Source: Actinostola sp. cb2023 (lineage: Eukaryota; Cnidaria; Anthozoa; Actiniaria; Actinostolidae). From it: a stretch of 64,000 nucleotides of DNA. Below are positions 36,435 through 48,147 of the stretch, in pieces; position 1 is the stretch's first letter, and each line of letters begins with the position of its first letter. The stretch covers positions 95,001-159,000 of the forward strand of contig JAUJYZ010001566.1 in assembly GCA_033675265.1 (NCBI GenBank). The letters run 5' to 3'. A program made the position numbers and the translations under genes. The notes below the pieces were generated by a model. That model did no database searches, was not told the origin of the DNA, and saw only the letters and a program-made list of their open reading frames with translations.

Positions 36435-37300
36435 GCCATTTTTACTGAGCATTTTTCGTGGGCAATAGTCCATTGAAAAACGTCATTGGTGGTGTACACT
36501 GCGGGCACCCTAGCAATATTTCGTATGTGTGGGCATACAGCATAGGCAGCCCAACCATTGCTTTTGAGACTACTAAATAATCAAATAAAATGATATTTGC
36601 GTCTTTTTTGATGGGCCAGTTTCCTGTGGTAGAGCGCGTCGGGCACCCTGTGCATGAAAATGTATTATGTTGGGCTCCCTGTGCGCGTCCCGCAAGAAGC
36701 GCCCGCAGCAATGTACAAAGTATATTGTAGATGTTTTGACTTATGATTAGTGAAAATATAAATATTAAAACTTGCCGAAAAGAGAGAAAAGAGCACAATT
36801 CAGATTTGAGGATCGCTTGCCGATGTCCTCTCGAAGGTAAAATCCGAATGTTTCACGGAAACGTGCACCATCGAACTGCACCGCACATCGGTCCATGAGG
36901 CGCAAATGTCAAAATTAAAGTTTCTCAGCGTACGTGAAGTCAGACGGCTGAAAGTTATGAAGTGTTTAGACTGAATACGGTCAATTTTAGTTATTCGAAG
37001 AAAAAGTGAATTTTCACGTCATATTGTCAAAAAATAGGATCAAAAACGTGTTTGTCACATAACCGAGTTTCATACCTTGTTTCAATAGACACATTGCTGC
37101 GGGCGCGTCCCGCAGGACGAACACAGGGATCCCAACATTATACATTTCTATGCACAGGGAACCCAATATAATACGTTTCGCGCGCGCTCGCTCTACCACA
37201 GGAAACCCATCCAAAAAAAGACGCGCGCATGCAAATATATATTTTAAATAATTATTAGCCTCAGAAACAATGGTTGGGCTGCCTATGCTTACTGTGGAAA
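36435..37300. repeat. Additional copies of the cctgtg-motif repeat
   Basis: Region 36540-36715 is a direct copy of the left foldback arm (gcagcccaaccattgctttt through cccgcaagaagcgcccgcag). Region 36780-37300 is an inverted copy that includes the aaggtaaaatccgaatg, gcaccatcgaactg and gaccgagttt-type segments of the right arm. Region 36435-36500 contains one diverged monomer of the 57-bp satellite found at 38400. Confidence 0.7.
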
Positions 37301-37399
37301 AAGATGCTCGCACGTGAGTTAATACTGGGTTCCCTGTGGTACCTCATCCCACTACAAATATACGCGTTGTTCCTTAGTAAATTACGTCAAACCGATCAA

Positions 37400-38110
37400 C
37401 GTCAAAATTCAAAATAAGTTTACTTTAAAATAACCTCAAAATCAATAGAATATCGTATCCATGTAAGAAAAAACCCTCGAACATGTCAACAAGAAAAATA
37501 TCAGTTAAATTTGAAAACTGAGCGGATTGGGTCAAAACATCAAAGAAAATCAATTAAAGGGCAAAGAAAAAGAATAATAAAAGGATAAACACGAAAAAAA
37601 AAATTTACCGGACCGGGACTCGAACCCGTGCGCTACCTCGGAAATTTATGCAAAACACTAAAAATCGACCATACACCCAGACTTAAATGCTGAGTCACCG
37701 TATGTTACGTATAGGACGAAGATTTCCGCCTCATCCGCGCTATCGGGTAGTACACAATCAGCGAAGTAGTCAAAGAGGGAGGGAACAGTCGTATCCTAGT
37801 CCTAAATGACTGCCCCTTACCACTTCAAGCTATCTGTACTTCCGACTGTTATCGAGGGTCAATTTAGTAGTCTTTCGTGTAACGGTTATTGTTATGGAAA
37901 TTTCTTGACTAACGTAGTCCTCTGGTTAAGCGCTGGGATTTGGAAACCAGCGACCCAGGGTTCGATTCTCGGTGCGGGCACAATTTCTTCTTTTTTTTTC
38001 CGCGTTTTTTTTCCTGCTCTTTTTTCTCTCTTGTTTACTTATTTTATGTCTTGACGGGTTTTTTTCTTTTTCCAATTTAATTGAAAAAACCTTAAATTAT
38101 CACCATTTCA
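37400..38110. other. Inverted pair of tRNA-like (B-box) modules
   Basis: The minus strand at about 37612-37635 reads gggttcgagtcccggtccgg and the plus strand at about 37951-37980 reads gggttcgattctcggtgcgg, both resembling the T arm and Pol III B box. The flanks are rich in runs of A (left) and T (right), as inverted copies would be. Acceptor and anticodon stems do not close properly, so these look like SINE or tRNA-pseudogene modules, not tRNA genes. Confidence 0.4.
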
Positions 38111-38399
38111 GTTGCGAACCCCACTAAAATCTAAACCCCTGTTTAACATTTTATTAATAAAATAACATATCACTCTTAATAATCATAGGGCGAAGAAACT
38201 TATCTGATTAAAAATAACTTTAGTATTTAACTGGCTGAATTATCCGGTTAAATATTCCAACTGTTTATCATGGATTGCCCAGCGTCTCGCGGCCAGATCA
38301 GTGCGCTCAATCCCGATTTGTTGATCAAGTCAGTTTTCCTTGTTGAAATGATCGAGCGTTTGTTGATCTTGACACGGATTTCAAATGTTCAGTTATTTG

Positions 38400-39050
38400 G
38401 ACAATAATAATCCCATGCAAGGAACACAAATGCAAGAATGGGCCATTTTTGAGCATTTTTCATGGGCTATAAAAATATATTCCATTGAAAAACGTGATTT
38501 TGGGCCATTTTTGGACATTTTTCATGGGCTATTGTCCATTGAAAAACGTCATTTTGGGCCATTTTTGAGCATTTTTCATGGGCTATATAGTCCATTGAAA
38601 ATCGTCATTTTGGGCCATGTTTGAGCATTTTTCTTGGGCTATATAGTCCATTGAAAAACGTCATTTTATGCCATGTTTGAGCATTTTTCATGGGCTATTG
38701 TCCATTGAAAAACGTCATTTTGGGCCATTTTTGAGCATTTTTCATGGGCTATATAGTCCATTGAAAAACGTCATTTTGGCCATTTTTGAGCATTTTTCAT
38801 GGCCTATAGTCCATTGAAAAACGTCATTTTGTGCCATGTTTGAGCATTTTTCATGGGCTATATAGTCCATTGAAAAACGTCATTTTGTGCCATGTTTGAG
38901 CATTTTTCATGGGCTATAGTCCATTGAAAAACGTCATTTTGGGCCATTTTTGAGCATTTTTCAAGGGCTATAGTCCATTAAAAATCAGTGGTCATTTTGG
39001 GCCATGTTTGAGCATTTTTCATGGGCTATTGTTCATTGAAAAACGTCATC
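38400..39050. repeat. 57-bp satellite, about 12 copies
   Basis: The unit is gggccatttttgagcatttt, tcatgggctatatagtccat, tgaaaaacgtcatttt. Length varies by 2-8 bp (tatatag, tatag or tattg). One isolated diverged unit is found near 36435-36500. Confidence 0.95.
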
Positions 39051-40371
39051 AAATAAATCTACATGTAACCCTTCGCGAGACTGAAATAATATTATAATGA
39101 AGAGAAGAAAAAAACACTTAGGCCGTTACACTTGGTGTTTTACTGAAGTAAATATTAATTAGAAAAGTACTTTTGGTATAGCCTCCTTAGTGTAGACTAC
39201 TTGTTTATACAACAATAAAAGAAAACGAAAACAAAATCTGTCGTGTTGCCATTCTATTGTTATCTGAACAAACAAATATAGGAACATATTTAACCCAGAT
39301 ATCGCCTATATATATTACTAATCACGATATACTGAAAGAAAATACTCAAAATAAAGGAGGAAACGTTATATGAACAGATGAAGGAGAAAATCTTAAAATG
39401 GTTAATACTGGTATCATTGTTGTACAAATTTGTACGCAATAGTTTTAAAACAAGTTACACCGTTTACACAGGTATATCAACAAGCCATAAGTTGTATTAA
39501 CTACTGGCACTTGGATTCTTTTTAAGTTGGAGCTTTTGCAAACAAACTGGTACAAACCACAAACAATACTGACTAATGTAACATCAGCATCAGATACTGC
39601 ACACTAGTCCCCGGGTCGTCCCCGGGTAATTAAAAATACAAATCAGATTACTTTCAGCTAGCCGAACAAACTGGAAGTGTGGTTAAAAAATATCACGTAA
39701 AAAGTGCACCAGTCATTTTCATATCGACTATTAAATATTATATTCATCAATACCAACATTTACACAGCTTTTCCACGGCGTTAATGGTCTTCCCACCTAA
39801 AAGGAAAGGTTAAAGTCCTATATGTTTTCTAGCCAATCAGAATCCAGTATGCATATAGCTAAACTAACAATGAAACTGTCAGAAAAGGATTACAACGTCC
39901 TCAGTAGATCATTAGTTGAGGTACGCTCGCCGAGTGCTGAACTGATCGGTTAAGCAAAGCGACAAGGTAAGATATCTGTGAAACACATGAAACAATTGTA
40001 CTAAATGAAACATCTGAGATTTGTCACAATTTTGTTTTGGTGTCTGAATTTATGCAGTTAGCTTCGATCGAAAAAATCACGCGTGCATATTAAAGTATCT
40101 TATAGTCAGGTCCGAGTAGATCTATATCTTTCAAAGGTATCACCGGGCTTCCTGTGGATAATTCTAGAGATTACGTAATCATGCCGGAAATGCTGAAGGC
40201 ATTTAATGACATGTCCAAATAAGGGCTACAATAATAGTTCGCTCCATGTCGTGACGAAATCAACATGATCCTGCAGAGAACTACAAGAAACTGAAACAGG
40301 AGAACTTTTTCTTCGTTACTAGTTGAGAATTAGCTGTTATAGGTGTTGTATATAGTGTTTTGTTGTTCAGA
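39051..40371. other. Region upstream of the DD3-3-like gene
   Basis: Unique AT-rich sequence. It should include the promoter and 5'UTR of the following gene, but I cannot point to a convincing core promoter. One stray gggcttcctgtgg motif of the foldback family occurs at about 40147. Confidence 0.4.
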
Positions 40372-43300
40372 ATGAAGAGCATTATCTACATTGTTGTGAT
40401 GGCTACTGCTATAGCTGTCGCTTTGGCCGATGTATACCTGCACAATCCCAGAGGATCCAACAATCGACTCAACGAGAGGAGTGCAAACAGAAGAAATGCT
40501 AACAGAGCCTTCGATTCTCAGGTATTAAATCTTACCTTTTAAAGTGTTGACAACAGTTAACCGAACTTATATTATGTATATTTCCTGATACAACTTTGTC
40601 AATTGATATAATAAATTGCTGTTGGTAGATGTTAATCGAAAAAATTGTTAATTGATATCGATTGGTATTGGTCAATCGATAGTTATTTTGTATGGTGGAA
40701 GTTTTGTAAATAAATAACCCCAATCAATAAATATAATCAATACTATTGCAATAGTATTGATTGCCATCAAAACAGTTGGAAAACCTTTACATATATAACT
40801 TCCTCTACATAGTTCTTGGCCCACAATGCACTCCATGCTCGGGGATCCAGCGGGTGACTTCGGAGCATAGGGACACTCATTCTTTGACCACTAGTTTTGA
40901 TATGTGAAGGAAAGACATGCAAACCTTCAACGTCATGACTATCTCGGTGGAGTCGAGTCTGCCGGGAGGATGATTTCTAATGAAAACGTTTTGAAATCAA
41001 TAAACCTAGAACACATACATGTTGTACATTTCCTCCAGTGGTATCTATTGTTGCCTTCTGGATTCCATATTGGGGAGGTGATAAGAATGACACAATTTAA
41101 TCCCCTTCTTTGAAATCACATTTTTGTTTTGTTTTCGAGAGGAAGTTTGACATATTCAACGAAAACACAACAGCTCAAAAGGTCACAGTTTGTATTCGGT
41201 CCATTAAAATATCAATTTTTCAATTGATTATCGATTATTAAATCGATAGATTGATATAGATTTTTAAATTCGATTATCAATTTATCAATCAATTTATCAA
41301 TCGATAATCACACATTTTTGGACCATTGATTGTTATCAATCGATAAATCCGTATCGATTGTTATCAATTTTTATAAATCATAGATTTTATTGATTAGTTG
41401 CGCCTGGAATGGAATGACTGAACATTCTACAGTAACAGCTGCTGAACATGGTCACCATAAAAATCGATGAAAACTGAAACCAATTTATCAATGATCTTAA
41501 AATTTGTGACTATACCAAATTGTCGGGTTCAAAACCAACTTAAAAGCTGAGACTGAAATAGCTTATGGGAAATGTTAATTAGATGCAAGATACATGTATG
41601 CATTGTTGCATTCTGATTGCAAAACAGATTAAACATAGTCAAAATGCATTTAATTAACATATTTCCCATAAGCTATTTCGGTCTCAGCTGCGAATGGTCT
41701 ATGATTTTGAACCCAACAACGATTCTTCAATTTGGTGTATTGATTGAAAAGTCGATAATCAAGATAATTTAGAATTTACATAAGGCCAACAGCATTTCCA
41801 TTTTGATGGCAATCCAATCAATTGGTTATCAATTACTAATTTTTTCTATTGATATTGATTGAATAGTTAGTTATGCTGGTACTTAACTTTCTATGTACAG
41901 TATTGTCAATTTAATAAATTATTCAAAAATCCACAGAACAACAATCGTGGAGGCTATAATGTTGGTGATAAGACAGCACAGGCGTTTAAAACTGAAGATG
42001 GCCAGTATGACATGGTAAGCAAAGCAGTACATACTGGTATTTAACAAAATAAAATAGAAAATGTTTTCCAGAGTTTACATAGCCTGATATAAACATGAGG
42101 GAAGTTTGGGAGAAGTCGAGAGGCGTGCCGCATAACAGCTCATATAAACATTAGTAGCTAACCAATCAGAGCACAAATTAGAATAATGTTATTTTACAAA
42201 CGTGTATACAGGGGCCGGGAGGACTTGGGGGAGAGAGAGAGGAGAAAGGAACTCCCTTTCCTCCCAGCCCCTCTTGGCCTCTGGTACCCAGGGTAATCTT
42301 TCTAGGGTCAACACTCAGAAATATATTCATGGGTAATTTATAGCACAAAGTATTTAACATTTTATTTAACTTTGTCATTTGTATAGAATTATTTTCAAAG
42401 CAGCGGGAAGTCTTCTGGTAAGTCATTTCTGACCATTGAGTGGACCAATCAACATGGATGTGGTGGAAATGAAGACTCTGACCCCCACAAAATGAACTGC
42501 CAGTTAGTACTACAGTACATGTGTGAAGAAGATAAAACAAGGACAAAGTACACTTTAAGGAATGGTGCAAACACTAATACCCAGCCATATACTGCCAATA
42601 ATAAAGGTGCTGCTGAAACAGAAGCTCAGTATAAAAGCCGCCGAGATGGAAATATACAGAATGACAGGGTGCTGTTTGATTCTTGGGAGTGGTATGACAA
42701 GTGCAGACAAAGGAATAGGAACAAAGGTAAGAACTTCCTATATTCAGTATAATGTATAAACTGTTTAACTAATAATTTATTTACTGTATAATGAATTTCA
42801 GGGCTGTTCACAGCAGATCAACAACTAAAAGGTGATCAGAGTATATATACACGTCAGAATGCTGCTGGAACAAGGCGTGGATACGAGTGCCCTGAGGAGC
42901 GTGATTTCTATCCATATTGGCATCCAACAGATTGGAAGGACATTGTTGTCCTGACAACCAACACATCTCAGTGTTCCTTATACACCAAAGAGAGCTTTAA
43001 CGTCAAATCTAAATGTGAGTTAACCTCGATCCTTTATCCCTGACACATACATGTATTCTAAATTATTTTATTCAAAACAGTTGAATGCATTGAGAAATAT
43101 GTTGGTGGTAAAGCTAAACACTGGTCCAAGTACAACAACAAAAAAGATTGCACAGATAAAAAAGGAAGTTGGCTGGAGTTCAATAACTTTTTAGAAACAG
43201 CCAATTTAAATGAACAGACATGTAAATCCAAGGGTAACCCCTACTTCTGGGGAAGAAGACATGGCAGTGTTAACATGCAATGCCTTGTTAAACTTCCAAG

Positions 43301-44703
43301 TCCTGGCTGTCAACAAGCTGGCTGGACAAGAGTTAATCATCTTGGCAATGGAAGGGAAGGTGTACCACTCAACTACACATGGAAACTTCCCAGCTTTCCC
43401 TCTGGAAAAGACCAACGTTGCATCTTAAGGATTAGGTACAGTGTAAATAGTACTCATTTATAATGTCAACTATCAATCATAAACATCAAGTATGATGTTG
43501 AGAGTCTTGAGTGGTTGCATAGCAATATCAACAGTGGTGAAAGTATAATATGTACATACCAGTGTGTACACATATTCACATGTTCAGCTTCTCTGTATTT
43601 CAGGTACAACATCTCAACAGACGACTATGATCCTTGGAATACTAATGCATCATACAATCAAAACCTGTAAGTTCATCATTGTGACCATTAGTCGTCGTCA
43701 TTATTTTAACATCTAACTTATGTTAACAGTGGTGCACTGAAGCTTTCACCAGTACAACAAAATCCTGTTGTTGATGTTGGTGCTGGCATGCAGCCTCTTC
43801 GCTTAGCCATCAACACTGCACAGTTTGGGCGTACATTCCAAGACAGAAGTCATGCATTCAAGCTGTGGAGCCGTGACAAGACAGGACATGTAGTACCAGA
43901 GAATAAGAACATCTATAACTTGAACGTACGAGGCAAGAGAGGCAACATTGTCCAAGTTTATCCAGCTGTTGAGTATGATTTTATCCCTAACAGACTGAGT
44001 ATCAAATCTGACAGTGATTTGCTGCACATTCAGTGGACAGGTATAGTATATAATTGTACATGTAATAACATGCAATGTTGATATATTTATTAATGATTAC
44101 TGATATTAACAGGATCCAACAGTCATAACAATGGCAGGCCTGCAGGTGATGGACAGACAGGAGATGCTGGTGAAGGAGTTGCAGGTTAGTATTAGAGTAG
44201 TTATACAATGTAGCTAGAGACAACCCTGCAGGTGATGGACAGGCAGGAGATGCTGGTGAGGGAAATGCAGGTTAGTATAAGAGTAGTTATAGCTAGAGAA
44301 CCATCAACTGATCACACTGTTTGTTATAGGAACTGATAGAAACAACATGGTTGAAACAATGGACCCCTTAGACAACTTCCCCATGCCTTGGGAAAAAGCT
44401 GTATTGTTCAAGAATGTGAAGCCTGTCTGGACCAGCCACCAATACAAGAGTGCTGCTGCTGAAGACATTGCTATTAGCATGGCTAGTAGTGGATATTACT
44501 CCTGTCTTAAAAACAATAACAAAGGTGGTTGCAAGGGACAGTCTGTTGACACTAAAGCTGCTATGAACAGCTTGTTAAACAATGCACCAGCTTCTTATGC
44601 AGGCATGGTGTTGCAGTTCAACAAAGGTGAATACTTCTATGCCTGCACAAGAAACAACAACTTTTCCAACAGAAGTCAGAAAGGACGGCTTAATGTTAAG
44701 TAA
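40372..44703 (+). CDS. DD3-3-like secreted protein, complete
   Basis: Nine exons join in phase: 40372-40521, 41937-42014, 42387-42726, 42802-43014, 43081-43435, 43604-43666, 43730-44040, 44113-44184 and 44330-44703 (stop TAA). The 651-residue product starts with a clear signal peptide ([19 protein letters not shown]) followed by [16 protein letters not shown], the conserved N terminus of the DD3-3 family. Other hallmarks are [11 protein letters not shown] near residue 90, [32 protein letters not shown], paired cysteines throughout, and near the C terminus [16 protein letters not shown]. The family is named from a Dictyostelium cAMP-induced transcript and is found in many invertebrates; its biochemical role is unknown to me. 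No transmembrane segment follows the signal peptide, so secretion is inferred. A glycine-rich linker (exon 44113-44184) has a nearby duplicated copy. Confidence 0.88.
41514..41740. mobile_element. MITE/foldback in DD3-3 intron 1
   Basis: The left arm (accaaattgtcgggttcaaa, then gagactgaaatagcttatgg, then gaaatgttaatta) is mirrored by the right arm (taattaacatatttcccata, then agctatttcggtctcagct, then ttgaacccaacaacg). The surrounding intron is rich in ATCGAT and ATTGAT words. Confidence 0.75.
44232..44270 (+). other. Duplicate 39-nt mini-exon candidate in the DD3-3-like gene
   Basis: The second half of exon 44113-44184 plus its donor is repeated about 86 bp downstream (gtgatggacaggcaggagat, then gctggtgagggaaatgcag|gttagt). 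The copy is preceded by ctgcag and has the same in and out phase. Inclusion would therefore add 13 residues without a frameshift. The acceptor lacks a strong pyrimidine tract. Confidence 0.5.
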
Positions 44704-44742
44704 CATGGCAGGAAAGTAATATTGCCAAAGTTTAGATATTAG

Positions 44743-44748
44743 AATAAA
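44743..44748 (+). promoter_or_regulatory. Candidate polyadenylation signal AATAAA
   Basis: AATAAA lies about 40 bp after the DD3-3-like stop codon. Confidence 0.5.
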
Positions 44749-44889
44749 CAAAACGGATGTACACCATTCTCTTCAAGAATACTATCATTCATACTTCTGT
44801 CAGACTTATGTATGACTGTTAATCAGCAAGGTATTAAAATTAATCTTATGCACCCAGAAATCAAAGTTCTCTTATTGTAATCAAAACTT

Positions 44890-45070
44890 TAAACACAAAG
44901 TTCCGGTATAAAAGGACGCTGCCAGGGGTACAACAGTACATTTGTTTTATAATCAATTTTTGTTAATCACATATTCATGTACATATTCATGTAGTGATAC
45001 AAAGATTAATTATCAAACGTATTGTCCTACCTCTGGGCAGGCTCCTTTTATACTGAAACTTTGTTTAATA
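44890..45070. mobile_element. MITE with about 40-bp imperfect inverted repeats
   Basis: Left ttaaacacaaagttccggta, taaaaggacgctgccagggg; right cctctgggcaggctcctttt, atactgaaactttgtttaat. The arms pair with a few mismatches. TTAA-like ends are present but a duplication is not certain. It lies just downstream of the DD3-3-like gene. Confidence 0.7.
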
Positions 45071-46415
45071 GTATTAGAGACATTAGTTATGGCCATCAAC
45101 TACTGTAAGTACTAATTACTATTACAAGACTGATCAATCAACTTTAATAGTGTTAGAGACATTAGTTATGGCTATCAACTAACTATACTGTAAGTACTCA
45201 ATACTATTACAAGACTGACCAATCAACTTTAATAGTGTTAGAGACATTAGTTATGGCTATCAACTAACTACTGTAAGTACTAATTACTATTACAAGACTG
45301 ACCAATCAACTTTAATAGTGTTAGAGACATTAGTTATGGCTATCAACTAACTAACTACACTGTAAGTACTAATTACTATTACAAGACTGACCAATCAACT
45401 TTAATAGTTTAATAGTGTTAGAGACATTAGTTATGGCTATCTGTAAGTACTAATTACTAACTACTGTAAGTACTAATTACTATTGCAAGACTGACCAATC
45501 AACTTTAATAGTGTTAGAGACATTAGTTATGGCTATCAACTAACTACTGTAAGTACTCATTACTATTACAAGACTGACCAATCAACTTTAATAGTGTTAG
45601 AGACATTAGTTATGACTATCAACTAACTACTGTAAGTACTAATTACTATTACAAGACTGATCAATCAACTTTAATAGTGTTAGAGACATTAGTTATGGCT
45701 ATCAACTAACTACTGTAAGTACTAATTACTATTACAAGACTGACCAATCAACTTTAATAGTGTTAGAGACATTAGTTATGGCTATCAACTAACTACTGTA
45801 AGTACTCATTACTATTACAAGACTGACCAATCAACTTTAATAGTGTTAGAGACATTAGTTATGGCTATCAACTAACTACTGTAAGTACTCAATACTATTA
45901 CAAGACTGACCAATCAACTTTAATAGTGTTAGAGACATTAGTTATGGCTATCAACTAACTACTGTAAGTACTCATTACTATTGCAAGACTGACCAATCAA
46001 CTTTAATAGTGTTAGAGACATTAGTTATGGCTATCAACTAACTACTGTAAGTACTCAATACTATTGCAAGACTGACCAATCAACTTTAATAGTGTTAGAG
46101 ACATTAGTTATGGCTATCAACTAACTACTGTAAGTACTCATTACTATTACAAGACTGACCAATCAACTTTAATAGTGTTAGAGACATTAGTTATGGCTAT
46201 CAACTAACTACTGTAAGTACTCAATACTATTACAAGACTGACCAATCAACTTTAATAGTGTTAGAGACATTAGTTATGGCTATCAACTAACTACTGTAAG
46301 TACTCATTACTATTGCAAGACTGACCAATCAACTTTAATAGTGTTAGAGACATTAGTTATGGCTATCAACTAACTACTGTAAGTACTCAATACTATTGCA
46401 AGACTGACCAATCAA
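45062..46415. repeat. 83-bp satellite, about 16 copies
   Basis: The unit is gactgaccaatcaactttaa, tagtgttagagacattagtt, atggctatcaactaactact, gtaagtactaattactatta, caa. Each unit contains ctgtaagtac, a donor-like word, but no exon is recognisable beside it. Confidence 0.96.
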
Positions 46416-46479
46416 AAGAATCCATACACATGGATATGTACACAGTCAATTGACAAATTTACTGGTTATACTCTGCATT

Positions 46480-46799
46480 GATATACATTGTAAGTAAGTA
46501 AGTAAGTAAGTAGTTTATTTCAACACATTTCATCCAAGAGCATAGCTCGTTCAAAATACAAACGTGTAATATAATAATAATACTCTAATTAACAAAGCTA
46601 ATATTATTAAACTAATTTAAATGATATTCTAATAAACTATAACAATAATAATACATTTATATATTGCTAATTCCCTAGTGACATCAATTGCAACCATACT
46701 AACAAAGTAAAAATAATAAGTTATATAAAATTCATAATTTATATTATTATTTTCTTTTTCTATGTTGCAATTTTGATGGAAATATTCTGCACTTTGGAA
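46480..46799. other. Intergenic spacer with a short (TAAG)n run
   Basis: A (gtaa)n stretch at 46489-46512 is followed by AT-rich sequence with no recognised feature. Confidence 0.5.
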
Positions 46800-48133
46800 A
46801 CAAGACCAAATTATTTCCTGTAAAGCATAAGATAATCTATACCAGATACACATAGGTTTGTGCGATATGACTTATTCTTTCCTGTAAAGCATAATATAAT
46901 CTATACCAGATACACATAGGTTTGTGTGATATGACTTATTCTTTCCCAGATACACATAGGTTTGTGTGATATGACTTATTCTTTCCTGTAAAGCATAAGA
47001 TAATCTATACCAGATACACATAGGTTTGTGCGATATGACTTATTCTTTCCTGTAAAGCATAAGATAATCTATACCAGATACACATAGGTTTGTGTGATAT
47101 GACTTATTCTTTCCTGTAAAGCATAAGATAATCTATACCAGATACACATAGGTTTGTGTGATATGACTTATTCTTTCCCAGATACACATAGGTTTGTGTG
47201 ATATGACTTATTCTTTCCTGTAAAGCATAAGATAATCTATACCAGATACACATAGGTTTGTGTGATATGACTTATTCTTTCCCAGATACACATAGGTTTG
47301 TGTGATATGACTTATTCTTTCCTGTAAAGCATAAGATAATCTATACCAGATACACATAGGTTTGTGCGATATGACTTATTCTTTCCTGTAAAGCATAAGA
47401 TAATCTATACCAGATACACATAGGTTTGTGTGATGACTTATTCTTTCCCAGATACACATAGGTTTGTGTGATATGACTTATTCTTTCCTGTAAAGCATAA
47501 GATAATCTATACCAGATACACATAGGTTTGTGTGATATAACTTATTCTTTCCCAGATACACATACGTTTGTGTGATATGACTTATTCTTTCCTGTAAAGC
47601 ATAAGATAATCTATACCAGATACACATAGGTTTGTGTGATATAACTTATTCTTTCCTGTAAAGCATAAGATAATCTATACCAGATACACATAGGTTTGTG
47701 TGATATGACTTATTCTTTCCTGTAAAGCATAAGATAATCTATACCAGATACACATAGGTTTGTGCGATATGACTTATTCTTTCCTGTAAAGCATAAGATA
47801 ATCTATACCAGATACACATAGGTTTGTGCGATATGACTTATTCTTTCCTGTAAAGCATAAGATAATCTATACCAGATACACATAGGTTTGTGTGATATGA
47901 CTTATTCTTTCCTGTAAAGCATAAGATAATCTATACCAGATACACATAGGTTTGTGTGATATGACTTATTCTTTCCTGTAAAGCATAAGATAATCTATAC
48001 CAGATACACATAGGTTTGTGCGATATGACTTATTCTTTCCTGTAAAGCATAAGATAATCTATACCAGATACACATAGGTTTGTGTGATATGACTTATTCT
48101 TTCCTGTACAGCATAAGATAATCTATTAATACC
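46800..48133. repeat. 64-bp satellite with shortened variants, about 22 units
   Basis: The full unit is gataatctataccagataca, cataggtttgtgtgatatga, cttattctttcctgtaaagc, ataa. Units lacking cctgtaaagc through the next atacc (37-38 bp) are interspersed. The array ends about 15 bp before the ABCD stop codon region. Confidence 0.95.
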
Positions 48134-48147
48134 AGATACACGTAGGT

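Noticed and set aside
37951..37982. Functional tRNA gene near 37.9 kb
   Set aside because: Only a B-box-like T arm is convincing. Acceptor and D stems do not pair, and an inverted similar module lies nearby.
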